From Planctomycetaceae bacterium (GTDB taxonomy: Bacteria > Planctomycetota > Planctomycetia > Pirellulales > Thermoguttaceae): a DNA stretch of 21,895 bases. The DNA lies in NCBI GenBank assembly GCA_031267635.1, contig JAIRYX010000165.1, positions 1 to 21,895 of the forward strand. The letters are read 5' to 3'. The notes below the pieces were generated by a model. That model had not been told where the DNA came from, did no database searches, and saw nothing but the letters and a program-made list of their open reading frames with translations. Each line of letters begins with the position of its first letter. Position 1 is the first letter of the stretch. A program made the translations under genes and the position numbers. Below are positions 1 through 8,371 of the stretch, one piece after another.

Positions 1-1186
1 GATGAAATCGCAAATGATGAAACGTTTGTTTTTCTTGTTCTGTATAATCTCGGCGAAGCATGATAACCTCCTTGGTAAAAATGGAATATCCTAAACACAA
101 CGTCAAAATTATACAAGAAACGTTACGATCAATCGCCGTGTTCGTTATTTTTGTACGACGTAACCTCGTCGTATTTTGAGGGAGTTCACAATGAACTCGC
201 CGCTGTCGGTTACAACCGCGAGAAGAAATAATGGAAAAATGCAAATCGTTGTCGGCTTGCTTTGTTCGCAAGACGGAACGCCTGTTGCGATTGAAGTTTT
301 TGAAGGCAACACGAATGATACACAAACGATGCACAACCAAATCAGGAAAACATCCGAACAGTTTCACGCGAAAAAAGTTGTCTTTGTCGGAGATCGCGGT
401 ATGATTAAAAGTCCGCAACAAAAAGAATTATTTGAGGTGAATTTTGATTTTATTACGGCATTAACCAAAAAGCAAATTGAAAAACTGATGGAACAAAACG
501 TGCTGCAATTATCGTTGTTTGATGAAGAATTGAGCGAGGTGATTCTTGATAACGGCAAACGATATATTTTGAAACGCAATCCGAGACGCACCGATGAAAT
601 CAACAAGAACCGTCAATCGAAAATATTGAAGTTGAACAAATTACGGCGGATGAATCTGCAAAGTTGGAATCACTTGGAGATTGATGAGAAGTTGCGGACG
701 ATTCGTCTTGTTACGGATCAAGAGAAGTTACAGGAGATTTCAAAACTTGATGGTTGCTATTGTTTGATGACGAGTTTGAACGTTGACGAGCTTGACAAGG
801 AATCCGTTCATGCGCGATACAAGGACTTGGCAATGGTCGAAGAAGCGTTTCGGACGTGCAAGACCGGTCAATTGAACTTGCGACCTATCTATGTGCGAAA
901 ACAAAATCGAACACGCGGACATGTTTTCGTTGTGATGTTGTCGTACTTGTTAATACAAACATTGCGGGAATATTGGAACACGTTGGACATGACGGTTGAG
1001 GAAGGAATTGAGTTATTGAAAACGCTATGCACTGTTGAAATCCAACGCGACGGCAACATCCCTGCCCTTTATGTTCCCAAACCGCACAAAGAAATCGAAC
1101 AACTCTTGACACTTGTCAACATCCCAATCCCAGAAATCCTCCCTGCAAAAATCAAATCAAATCAAATCAAATCAAATCAAAACTAA
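1..1186 (+). pseudogene. Decayed IS1634-family (DDE) transposase
   Basis: The reading frame starting at base 1 contains LFLYDVTSSYFEG (148-186), the first catalytic Asp block of IS1634-type transposases. It stops at TAA 229-231. The next frame continues the same protein with GKMQIVVGLL, then the second Asp block VFVGDRG and the Glu block VEEAFR with KTGQLNLRPIY, to TAA at 1184. Removing one T at 229 would restore KKNGKMQ, so a single-base insertion explains the break. Upstream in the first frame there are stops at 61-66 and 76-78, so the N-terminal half is also damaged or cut off by the window edge. The apparent start at 176 (TTG) lies out of frame with the family until about 230 and is not a real start. 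No terminal inverted repeats were identified. Family assignment is from motif recognition. Confidence 0.85.
1151..1180. repeat. Pentanucleotide microsatellite (ATCAA)6
   Basis: Six perfect tandem copies of ATCAA lie in the last codons of the transposase remnant and encode an Ile-Lys-Ser-Asn-Gln run before the stop at 1184. Such tails are prone to slippage and are not part of the usual IS1634 C-terminus. Confidence 0.9.
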
Positions 1187-1217
1187 AAAATGTAGCCAAT
1201 AAATCAAAAACAAAAAA

Positions 1218-1312
1218 ATTGACGTAAATACTAAAGTATCAATAACTTACAATGGAAATTCTTGTTTGATTGAAAAGGAACTTCCGTTTTACCGCCGAGA
1301 TTTAAGAAATAA
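1218..1312 (+). pseudogene. Possible degraded 3' end of a gene related to the one at the right edge
   Basis: Bases 1293-1310 (CGCCGAGATTTAAGAAAT) are identical over 18 nt to the reverse complement of 21789-21806, which encodes the end of the partial gene at the right edge. Here one frame reads PPRFKK and then TAA 1310-1312, matching that gene's TPRFKK-stop. A neighbouring frame upstream reads IDVN...NSCLIEKELPF, loosely like that gene's IDVK...LSCEVPI, so a frameshift is likely. It lies just downstream of the transposase remnant, as if insertion or rearrangement removed the rest of the gene. The identity is directly visible; the interpretation is inferred. The rest of the 1187-1454 gap shows no gene. 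Confidence 0.35.
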
Positions 1313-1454
1313 AAAAACGGAGAAACGTTTGGGACAAAAGAGACGCTTGGAACAAGAGTTTGTGAAATCAAAAATAAGTTTTGTTCCCTAATATCCTTTC
1401 TTGTCCTTAACGTTCCTTTTTTCTGTGATGAGTATCTCGCGCGTAGAGAGCAAA

Positions 1455-2735
1455 TCAAGATATTTTGTCCCGCACGACGCTTCGCACGGTTCCATCAACA
1501 AACCGCGTGAAAAGCTCTTCGCCTTCGGCAATGTCTGTCGCGTGTGTCAGAAGACGATTTTGACGGTCGAACGTGAGCGAATAACCGCGTCCCAAAACCG
1601 AGACCGGACTGAGCGAGTCTAGCTTTGCCGCAAAGTTACCGAGTTGTGCCGCCGAGCGTTCCAAGCGGGTTTGAATCCCTTGACGTAACGTTGCGTCAAC
1701 ATGGTCGAGCGTTTTTTGCATGGGAAAAATCAACGTTTCTACAGGTCGGCGGAAAAACGGGTGTTCCTGAAACCGCATCAGCTTTTGATGAGCAAGTTGC
1801 AATCTTTGTTCGAGACTTCGTTCTAACCCCCGCTGGATTCTGTCTAACGTTTCTTTCATTTCCGTGTCGTCCGGCGCGATGCGCTCTGCCGCTTCACTGG
1901 GAGTCAACGCCCGCAAATCCGCCGCCAAGTCGCATAGCGTGACGTCAATCTCATGCCCAACCGCAGAAACGACCGGAATACGCGACGCCGCTACCGCACG
2001 GATAAGCGGCTCTTCATTAAACGCCCAAAGGTCTTCAAGACTTCCGCCGCCGCGAGTCACAACAAGACAATCAAGCGGCTGCGTGCCGACTACGTTGTTG
2101 GATTCCGAAGAATTTCCGTTGGATACGGCATGATTGAGTAATTGAATGGCTCCGGCAATTTCGAGCGCCGCTTCATCGCCTTGCACTCGCACCGGCACAA
2201 GGAGGACGTCCACCCGCCGCGTTCGACGCGATAGAACTTGCAAAAAGTCGCGGATTGCCGCACCGGTCGGACTGGTGACAACAGCCACGCGACGGATGGT
2301 TTTCGGAATCGGCTTTTTCCGCTCCGGCGCGAATAAACCTTCCGCTTCAAGCCGCGCATGCAACTGACGAAACGCCGTCTCCAACCCGCCTTGTCCATGC
2401 GGTTCCATTTGGTCGATGACAAGCTGATATTTTCCGTGCGGCGGATAAACGTCGATCCGCCCATGACATGTTACAAGCTGTCCGTCCTTCAGATCAAACG
2501 AAACCCGCGACGCCGATGACCGCCAAACAACCGCCGGGAGCTGCGACGAGTCGTCTTTGAGCGTCAAATAAAAATGGCCGGAGCGCGGACGGCTTAAATT
2601 AGAAACTTCGCCCGTCACGCGAAGGTCAACAAACGCCGTTTCCAGCATCTCCTTGATAAGAAGCGTCAATTCGCTGACCGTGAACGGTTCCGGTTCTTGG
2701 TGAGGGGAGCTTATTTTATTCATTAACGAAGACAT
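1455..2735 (-). CDS. xseA: Exodeoxyribonuclease VII large subunit
   Basis: This is the catalytic subunit of exonuclease VII, which degrades single-stranded DNA from both ends into oligonucleotides in the cytoplasm. The 426-residue length fits the family. An N-terminal OB-fold region (about 18-115; GHFYLTLKDD, then GRIDVYPPHGKYQL) precedes the nuclease domain. That domain has VVTSPTGAAIRDFL, TRGGGSLEDLWAFNEE and VSAVGHEIDVTLCDLAADLRA, covering the Asp, Arg, His and Asp positions known to be essential in the E. coli enzyme. A helical segment and the conserved tail SPVSVLGRGYSLT follow. The ATG at 2735 is the first in frame; a second ATG four codons later is equally possible, and neither has a clear Shine-Dalgarno site. 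The small subunit gene xseB, often adjacent in other bacteria, is not beside it. A short hydrophilic insertion (NAVSNGNSSESNN region) precedes the RGGGS block. Confidence 0.95.
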   Translation of the reverse strand: MSSLMNKISSPHQEPEPFTVSELTLLIKEMLETAFVDLRVTGEVSNLSRPRSGHFYLTLKDDSSQLPAVVWRSSASRVSFDLKDGQLVTCHGRIDVYPPHGKYQLVIDQMEPHGQGGLETAFRQLHARLEAEGLFAPERKKPIPKTIRRVAVVTSPTGAAIRDFLQVLSRRTRRVDVLLVPVRVQGDEAALEIAGAIQLLNHAVSNGNSSESNNVVGTQPLDCLVVTRGGGSLEDLWAFNEEPLIRAVAASRIPVVSAVGHEIDVTLCDLAADLRALTPSEAAERIAPDDTEMKETLDRIQRGLERSLEQRLQLAHQKLMRFQEHPFFRRPVETLIFPMQKTLDHVDATLRQGIQTRLERSAAQLGNFAAKLDSLSPVSVLGRGYSLTFDRQNRLLTHATDIAEGEELFTRFVDGTVRSVVRDKIS

Positions 2736-2754
2736 AGGAAATAAAAATTAAGGA

Positions 2755-2874
2755 TAACTCATGTTACGCATGAGCGATTAACATTCAGGAAACGTAACTA
2801 TTCAGCCACTCCAACCCAATTGATCCGCACGGGGCGGCTGAATAGGTACGATAGCTCATGCGTAACATGAGTTA
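2755..2874. repeat. 120-bp element bounded by 21-bp perfect inverted repeats
   Basis: The arms 2755-2775 and 2854-2874 are exact reverse complements over 21 bp (left arm begins TAACTCATGTTACGCATG). Each arm is itself a small hairpin, CTCATG-TTACG-CATGAG. The element sits in the gap between hrpA (upstream) and xseA (downstream), both on the minus strand. It has no ORF and no obvious target-site duplication. It could be a MITE-like element, or a cruciform/terminator-like structure in the hrpA-xseA transcript. Confidence 0.75.
2798..2845 (+). repeat. Dispersed repeat, short copy A
   Basis: A 48-bp unit with perfect 10-bp terminal inverted repeats (CTATTCAGCC ... GGCTGAATAG) enclosing TGATCCGCACGG. 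It shares its ends and its ATCCGCACGG core with copies near 7683, 14111 and 21645. It looks like an internally deleted form of the roughly 136-bp copy at 21645-21780. It is nested inside the 120-bp inverted-repeat element. Confidence 0.65.
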
Positions 2875-2991
2875 AGTAAAATTCCTGCAAATATATTCTT
2901 CTTCTCTAATGGTTTCACCTGTCCCCAAAGTTCCAACTGTCATTCGGAAGAACAATTGAGGTGACGGAAACTCTTGGGATTGGGGAAAGCT

Positions 2992-5900
2992 TTACTTCTT
3001 CACTTTCTCCATTTGTTTTTCGAGCCGTTGTTCAGAGATTTTTATTGCTGTGCCGAGTTTCTGGGCGAATAAGGAAACGCGGTACTCTTCGAGCATCCAT
3101 CGGAGAAGAGCCAGTTCCATGTCGGCGAGTCCAAGCGAATCATGCAGAGCAAGGCGTTCTTCGTACCGCGACTGCCAACGTTCTAATTGTTGCGTCGTGG
3201 TCATGTCCTGCTGTTCGCCGCCGCTTTTGAGTTTGTCCAGCCGCTGCACAATCGCTTTGAGATAACGTGGGTATTCTTTCAGCCAATGCCAATCCGTGTC
3301 AATCAGAAAACCGGGGACAAAAAGACGGTTCACTTGTTGTTTTACGTCATGAAATGCCGTTTGATGACGCGATTTCGCGTTTTGTTCCACCAGGAGACGC
3401 ACGTGTTGAAAGTTTTCCAAAAGCGGCGCAATGACACGGGCTACGTCCTGCACAGCAAGACCGATTCGCTCTTTCGCTGTCTGTAAACGTTCGTGAAATG
3501 CCGCCTCCGAGCGGGGCAGCGGTTGCTCGTCGAGTTCCAACGCGCGGGCAGCAAGTAGATCGGCAAGATCGCGTTTTAGATCGAAATCAGGAAGTCCCAA
3601 CGAAGAAATTTGTAGTTTCTCGAAATCGGGAATCCAATGTGCTTGCGTCTGCAATACTTTTCGATAGGCAAGCTGAAACAGCCGTAAAACGCCGCGCCGC
3701 GAAATCTTTAACGCTTGATCGGGCGAGTTCGCCAAGCGTTGCGCAACCGATTCCCGTTGATCCAGCAGCGCGGGATACACGGTCACGGTCATGCCGCCGC
3801 GACGGATTTCAAGCGTTTCAGGAAAATCGCCGAAATCCCATGCGATTATCTTTTCACGCCCCCACTGCGGCACGTCTTTGACCGCAATCGCCGCAAACGC
3901 TTCCGCCTGCTGCACGCCAAGCTCTTTGCGGAGCGAGTCCAGATTGCGGCTTTCCGCCAGCGGCTTTCCGTCCGCGTCGAGAACTCGGAAATTCATCCGC
4001 AATTCTTCCGGCAGCCGCTCCCAATCAAAATCGGAGACGGCGATTCGCTCGCCCGCAATCCGGCTTGCCAAACGCGCCGCCGTTTCCTCCAACGAACCGT
4101 CGCCGAAATGGATCTGCGAGACAATCACTTTTGCCGTGTCGGGAATGGGAACCAGTGATCGCCGCAACGCTTTCGGTAACGTCCGCAGCATCGCTTCGAC
4201 TTTTGCGGCAAGCAATCCCGGCACAAGCCAGCCGACACGCGACGGTTCCATTTCTCGCAAACCTTCCAACGGGACAACCACCGTCAAACCGTCGTTGGAT
4301 TCGCCCGGCGCAAAGGCGTATTCGAGTTGTGCTTCCGTACCGTGCAGCGTCGTTAGCGTGTCGGGAAATTGCGAAACCATCGATTCGTCCACGTCGTCCT
4401 TTGCTACATCCGCAAGCGTCATAAACAGCGAACGCCGATCTTCTTGAGCGAGCGTCTTATACCAACGTTCCAGCGTTTGGCGGTCATAGACACCGTCGGG
4501 AATCCGTGCCTGATAAAATTCGTAGACAGCTCCGGCGCCGAGCAGGAACTCATGCCGCCGCAGCTTCGCCTGTAGCGATTTCGCGTCTTCCCTCATTTGC
4601 TGATTGTGCCGATAAAAATCGGCTTTCAATGTTCCCGCTTCTCCTTCGGTCAGAGCGTTGAGAAAAATCTCGCGTGCTTCCGACGGATTGATGGTTCCGA
4701 AATTCACGCGGCGGCGTGGCACAATCGTCAATCCGAACAGCGTCACCTTTTCATAGGCAGTCACCCGCCCTGCGTCTTCCGACCAATGCGGCTCGTGGTA
4801 ACTTTTATTCGTCAGATGTGCGGCAAGCGGTTCAATCCAGTCTGATTCAATGCGTCCGACAGTACGCAGGAACTTCCGCGTCGTCTCCACCCGCTCGGCA
4901 GCGACGATCCAATTCGGCATTGAAATCGCTGGAGGCGAAGTGTTGGAAGAGAATTTTTCCCCTTGAACGGCGTCTCTGTCTCCAGGAACTCTTTTGTTTT
5001 TCAAATCTCTTTTCTTATCCGCAACGCTTTTTTTGTCTGCCAATCCTGTTGATTCTGCCAAAGCATCTCTTTCCCTCTCCGCGTTTTTTCCGACCCCGCT
5101 TCCGGGCCACACGAAGAATTTCGCGTTGCCGGTTGCCGCGTACTCAAATTTCTGTTCCCGATGCGCGATTCCCGAAAGCAAGCCGGCGAGAATGGAGCGG
5201 TGGATCGCGTCGTAAAAAGCGGCGTCGTTATCGCGGCGTTTTTGCAATTTCATTCCCGCATCCCGCACAAGCGGCTGTAATTGCAAATGAATATCCGTCC
5301 ATTCCCGCATCCGGTTGTAAGACAGGAAATTCTGCGCACACGCTTTACGGAGCTGGTTTTGGGACAGCTTTTCTTTCAGCCGATGATAAAAATCCCAAAT
5401 ATTCAAGTACGTCAGAAAATCAGAGTGCGGATCGAGGAATTTTTGATGAGCTGCGTCCGCCTTGTCTTGCAATTCGTGCGGACGGTCGCGTGGATCTTGA
5501 ACCTCCAGCGCCGCCGCGAGAATCAGCATTTCGCGTAGCACTCCGTTTTCGTTTGCCGCGAGAATCATCCGTGCAATTCGCGGGTCAACTGGTAGCCGCG
5601 CCAGCTGCCGCCCGATTTCCGTAAGATTTTGCCGTGCATCAATCGCGCCGATTTCAAACAGCGTTTTATAGCCGTCGGAAACAGCGGCGGATCGCGGCGG
5701 ATCCAGGAACGGAAATTTCTCGACTGCGCCCAGCTTGAGTGATTTTGTTTGCAAAATCACCGACGCAAGATTCGTTCGCTGGATCTCCGGTATTGTGTAA
5801 CGATCACGGCGATTGTAATCCGATTCACTGTACAAACGAACGCAGATTCCCGCCCCGATTCGCCCGCAACGTCCGGCACGCTGATCCGCCGACGCCCGTG

Positions 5901-7329
5901 AAATCGGTTCAATCGGCAACCGTTGCGTGCGGGATCTCGCGGAGTACCGGCTTAGCCGCGCCGTTCCGGCGTCGATGACGTAACGAATTCCCGGCACTGT
6001 CAGCGACGATTCCGCGACATTCGTGGCAATGACGATGCGGCGATGCGCGGAGGGCTTGAATATCTTTTGCTGCTGTTCGACTGGAAGACGCGAATAAAGC
6101 GGCAGGATTTCCGTCTGGTGCAGAGGATCGCCGGAAATCGTGTGTGCCCGAAGAAGTTTCGCGGTTTCTAAAATATCGCGTTCTGTCGGCATAAAAATTA
6201 ACATATCCCCGCGTCCACTGGCGACCGTTTCGTCCGCTACAAGCTCGTCTATTGCGTTTAAAACCGCGCGGTGGATATCCGGCTCGGCGTCTGGAGAACT
6301 TAAATTTCGAGGAACAGAAAGAATATTGGGGCTTTTAGCAACCTTTGGGACTTGATTTTTTGTTTTTGGAACAGATTGTTCTGATTTTTGCGGCTCTCTT
6401 TCCAGCAGCAAGCGTTCTTTTTCTGATTTCAGGCGTTCTTCTTCAAGAATTTCGCTTTGTCCCGATTGTCTCCGGTATTCCAACTGTCCCTTGGCTTGCT
6501 CCTTTTGTCCCTTCCGCTCCTCCGCGTCGTTTTCTGCGTCGATTGGGCGGTAATAAATCTCAATCGGGAACGTCCGTCCCGACACTTCCACCACCGGAAC
6601 CGCTTTTTCGCCGACGGCGAAATGTTCCGCGAACCGCGCCGCGTCAATCGTCGCCGACGTGACGATCAGTTTGAGGTCGCGCCGTTGTTGCATCAGCCGC
6701 CGCATCATGCCTATCAGAAAATCAATATTAAGCGACCGTTCATGCGCTTCGTCAATAATAATTGTGTCGTATTGATTGAAGAATCGGTCGTTTTGCGATT
6801 CCGCCAGCAGGACGCCGTCGGTCATCAGCTTGACAAGCGTTTTCGGCGAGGTCTGATCTGCAAACCGCACCTTGTATCCTACATGTTGACCGAGCGGCGT
6901 TTGAATCTCTTCCGCAATCCGCGCCGCCACCGACCGTGCGGCAATCCGTCGCGGCTGCGTGTGTCCGATCATGCCGTATAAACCTCGCCCGATTTCAAGG
7001 CAGATTTTCGGAATCTGCGTCGATTTCCCCGAACCGGTTTCGCCGCATATCACGGCGACTTGGTTTTCCCGGATGATTTCCGCGATTTCTCGGCGGCGTT
7101 CATTGATAGGGAGCGAACCGTCAAAGGTGAGCGTTGGAAAATTCTTGCGGCGTTCTTCAACTTTTTGGCACGAAACCGCCACCGCCTGTTCAATTGATTT
7201 GATTCGCGAGACAACATCGCGTCCCTTGAGGAATTCCTCCTCAATTCGCCTCAACTGGCTCTGCAAGCGAAACCTATCCGCCAGCATCCCCCGTGAAATC
7301 TCCTTTTTCAATTGCGATAGCTTTAGCAT
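2992..7329 (-). CDS. hrpA: ATP-dependent DEAH-box RNA helicase HrpA
   Basis: A cytoplasmic RNA helicase of the HrpA family, acting in RNA processing and in mRNA/ribosome quality control in characterised bacteria. From the chosen start, visible motifs are Walker A GETGSGKST (96-104), DEAH (193-196), SAT (225-227), and in the second RecA-like domain IATNVAESSLTVPG and QRAGRCGR (483-490). The helicase-associated region and a long HrpA-specific C-terminal region (DUF3418 type) follow, ending QRLEKQMEKVKK. At about 1,445 residues it exceeds the usual near-1,300. The excess is mainly two charged, low-complexity insertions: about 267-350 between the RecA lobes (rich in Lys, Glu, Gln) and about 745-800. 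The frame extends 23 codons further to 7398, but that stretch is Val/Ser-rich and unlike the family, so the ATG at 7329 (MLKLSQLKK) is preferred. Confidence 0.95.
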   Translation of the reverse strand: MLKLSQLKKEISRGMLADRFRLQSQLRRIEEEFLKGRDVVSRIKSIEQAVAVSCQKVEERRKNFPTLTFDGSLPINERRREIAEIIRENQVAVICGETGSGKSTQIPKICLEIGRGLYGMIGHTQPRRIAARSVAARIAEEIQTPLGQHVGYKVRFADQTSPKTLVKLMTDGVLLAESQNDRFFNQYDTIIIDEAHERSLNIDFLIGMMRRLMQQRRDLKLIVTSATIDAARFAEHFAVGEKAVPVVEVSGRTFPIEIYYRPIDAENDAEERKGQKEQAKGQLEYRRQSGQSEILEEERLKSEKERLLLEREPQKSEQSVPKTKNQVPKVAKSPNILSVPRNLSSPDAEPDIHRAVLNAIDELVADETVASGRGDMLIFMPTERDILETAKLLRAHTISGDPLHQTEILPLYSRLPVEQQQKIFKPSAHRRIVIATNVAESSLTVPGIRYVIDAGTARLSRYSARSRTQRLPIEPISRASADQRAGRCGRIGAGICVRLYSESDYNRRDRYTIPEIQRTNLASVILQTKSLKLGAVEKFPFLDPPRSAAVSDGYKTLFEIGAIDARQNLTEIGRQLARLPVDPRIARMILAANENGVLREMLILAAALEVQDPRDRPHELQDKADAAHQKFLDPHSDFLTYLNIWDFYHRLKEKLSQNQLRKACAQNFLSYNRMREWTDIHLQLQPLVRDAGMKLQKRRDNDAAFYDAIHRSILAGLLSGIAHREQKFEYAATGNAKFFVWPGSGVGKNAERERDALAESTGLADKKSVADKKRDLKNKRVPGDRDAVQGEKFSSNTSPPAISMPNWIVAAERVETTRKFLRTVGRIESDWIEPLAAHLTNKSYHEPHWSEDAGRVTAYEKVTLFGLTIVPRRRVNFGTINPSEAREIFLNALTEGEAGTLKADFYRHNQQMREDAKSLQAKLRRHEFLLGAGAVYEFYQARIPDGVYDRQTLERWYKTLAQEDRRSLFMTLADVAKDDVDESMVSQFPDTLTTLHGTEAQLEYAFAPGESNDGLTVVVPLEGLREMEPSRVGWLVPGLLAAKVEAMLRTLPKALRRSLVPIPDTAKVIVSQIHFGDGSLEETAARLASRIAGERIAVSDFDWERLPEELRMNFRVLDADGKPLAESRNLDSLRKELGVQQAEAFAAIAVKDVPQWGREKIIAWDFGDFPETLEIRRGGMTVTVYPALLDQRESVAQRLANSPDQALKISRRGVLRLFQLAYRKVLQTQAHWIPDFEKLQISSLGLPDFDLKRDLADLLAARALELDEQPLPRSEAAFHERLQTAKERIGLAVQDVARVIAPLLENFQHVRLLVEQNAKSRHQTAFHDVKQQVNRLFVPGFLIDTDWHWLKEYPRYLKAIVQRLDKLKSGGEQQDMTTTQQLERWQSRYEERLALHDSLGLADMELALLRWMLEEYRVSLFAQKLGTAIKISEQRLEKQMEKVKK

Positions 7330-7414
7330 AATTACGCCGGAAACCCAAGAAACAACACACGAAACGACGGAAAGGTTGCCTGATATAATATTTCGCATGT
7401 TACCATTGCTTGGT

Positions 7415-7442
7415 AGTTTATTACAAAAAACTTTTATGTCAA
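7415..7442 (-). promoter_or_regulatory. Sigma-70-type promoter upstream of hrpA
   Basis: On the minus strand TTGACA (7442-7437) is followed after 16 bp by TAAACT (7420-7415). Transcription would begin near 7408. That leaves a leader of about 80 nt before the preferred hrpA start at 7329, or about 10 nt before the alternative ATG at 7398. Confidence 0.5.
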
Positions 7443-7682
7443 GAACGGCTTGCTGTTCTCAAGGGAGCAGGCAATGGGATACAAAGGATTTGAGGGATAT
7501 TGGGACTCACTTTTCTGATTTCCGGTCTTCTTTCTCGGATTTTGGAAATTCTTTTTCCAAAATCCTCACCTGTCCCTGAAATCCCTGGTACTTATAGTAA
7601 AAAATTATTTCAAAGTAGGAAGGAATCCGATGGCTATCGTTACAATGCCTCAAGTGGTGCAAAACGTGATAAATAAGGGCTA

Positions 7683-7777
7683 CAATGGTAAAGCCGTTCG
7701 GGTAATTGCAATGGTAAAATCTTTTGGGCAACGATGCAGTTGCCCAATGCGGATTTATTTGGCTTGGGAAACTGACG
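7683..7777 (-). repeat. Dispersed repeat, copy E, with internal duplication
   Basis: Read on the minus strand this matches the other copies: AGCCAAATAAATCCGCA, then GGGCAACTGCATCG, then TTTACCATTG. Its CAGTTGCC...TGCGGATTTA segment matches the complement of copy B at 14259-14280. The unit beginning CAATGGTAAA occurs twice head to tail (7683-7708 and 7709-7734). A 115-codon plus-strand ORF (7630-7977) with a plausible Shine-Dalgarno site (AGGAAGGA) runs through this repeat; I regard it as probably spurious. The gap 7443-7682 before it holds no recognisable gene. Confidence 0.6.
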
Positions 7778-7783
7778 CCATAG

Positions 7784-8071
7784 TTTTCTATTGCGTTTTC
7801 AAATTATTGTCCCCCAAAAACGAAATCATCAGAAACCAGGCACACCTACTTCGTGATGTTGGCGTACTCTCTCTTCGTACGGAAACCGGATACAACAAGT
7901 CGGAGCGAATGGGCGTCTGTGGAGCTGACAACTATTGGCGAACGTTGCCGCGCTATGCTAAGAGAATCGTTGCGTAATATGATCCATTGGATCATTGACC
8001 ATCTGGACTTTACCGGAAAAACCGCGAAACACATACAAGCATTGCTCGCCCATCTCGGCTTGGCAAAATGA
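7784..8071 (+). pseudogene. C-terminal remnant of a DDE transposase
   Basis: The open frame after TAG 7781-7783 reads RHTYFVMLAYSLFVRK, then LTTIGERCRAMLRESLRNM and IHWIIDHLD, ending at TGA 8069-8071. The His-hydrophobic 'AYSL' segment followed by LTTIGE-CRA-LRE resembles the C-terminal end of IS4/IS701-like transposases, as I recall from planctomycetes. The catalytic DDE residues and everything upstream are absent, and the left boundary coincides with a dispersed-repeat copy. It appears to be a fragment, not a working gene. Exact IS family is uncertain. Confidence 0.5.
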
Positions 8072-8371
8072 ACGACTAACTTTTTAGACCAATTGAATAT
8101 ACGTTTGGATGCTTATTTTAAGAGATTTGATGGGAATGTGCAAAAGCTTAGTTATTGTTTTCATTCTCATCGCAAAGGATCGTTCTTCAAAAATAAAATT
8201 GAAAGTATAATTTTGTAACGCGAAAAATAAATTGGATATTTTTATGTAATACTTTTTCCTGAACCAATCGCTTGATTTTAGCATACAATCTTGTAAAATG
8301 AAACTGGAAATGCGTAAGTTTTAACATTTCCCTTAAAGATTATTTTATCTCATTTTCCTAGGAAAAGCATA
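8072..8371. other. AT-rich intergenic region before pfp
   Basis: About 300 bp of AT-rich sequence with no convincing ORF or RNA gene. It contains the candidate promoter listed at 8272-8299 and the Shine-Dalgarno site AGGAAAAG at 8360-8367. Confidence 0.6.
8272..8299 (+). promoter_or_regulatory. Candidate promoter of the phosphofructokinase gene
   Basis: TTGATT (8272-8277) and TAAAAT (8294-8299) are separated by 16 bp, giving a leader of about 65 nt. The match is only moderate in an AT-rich region where such hexamers are common. Confidence 0.3.

Noticed and set aside
176..190. TTG start for the transposase
   Set aside because: The conserved family sequence in this stretch is in a different frame, so the start is an artefact of the frameshift.
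4716..5624. 302-codon plus-strand ORF opposite hrpA
   Set aside because: It is a shadow of the clearly recognisable helicase on the other strand, with low-complexity Arg/Pro/Ser composition.
7630..7977. 115-codon plus-strand ORF with a fair Shine-Dalgarno site
   Set aside because: It runs through the dispersed repeat, then out of frame over the transposase remnant. The peptide shows no domain-like pattern.
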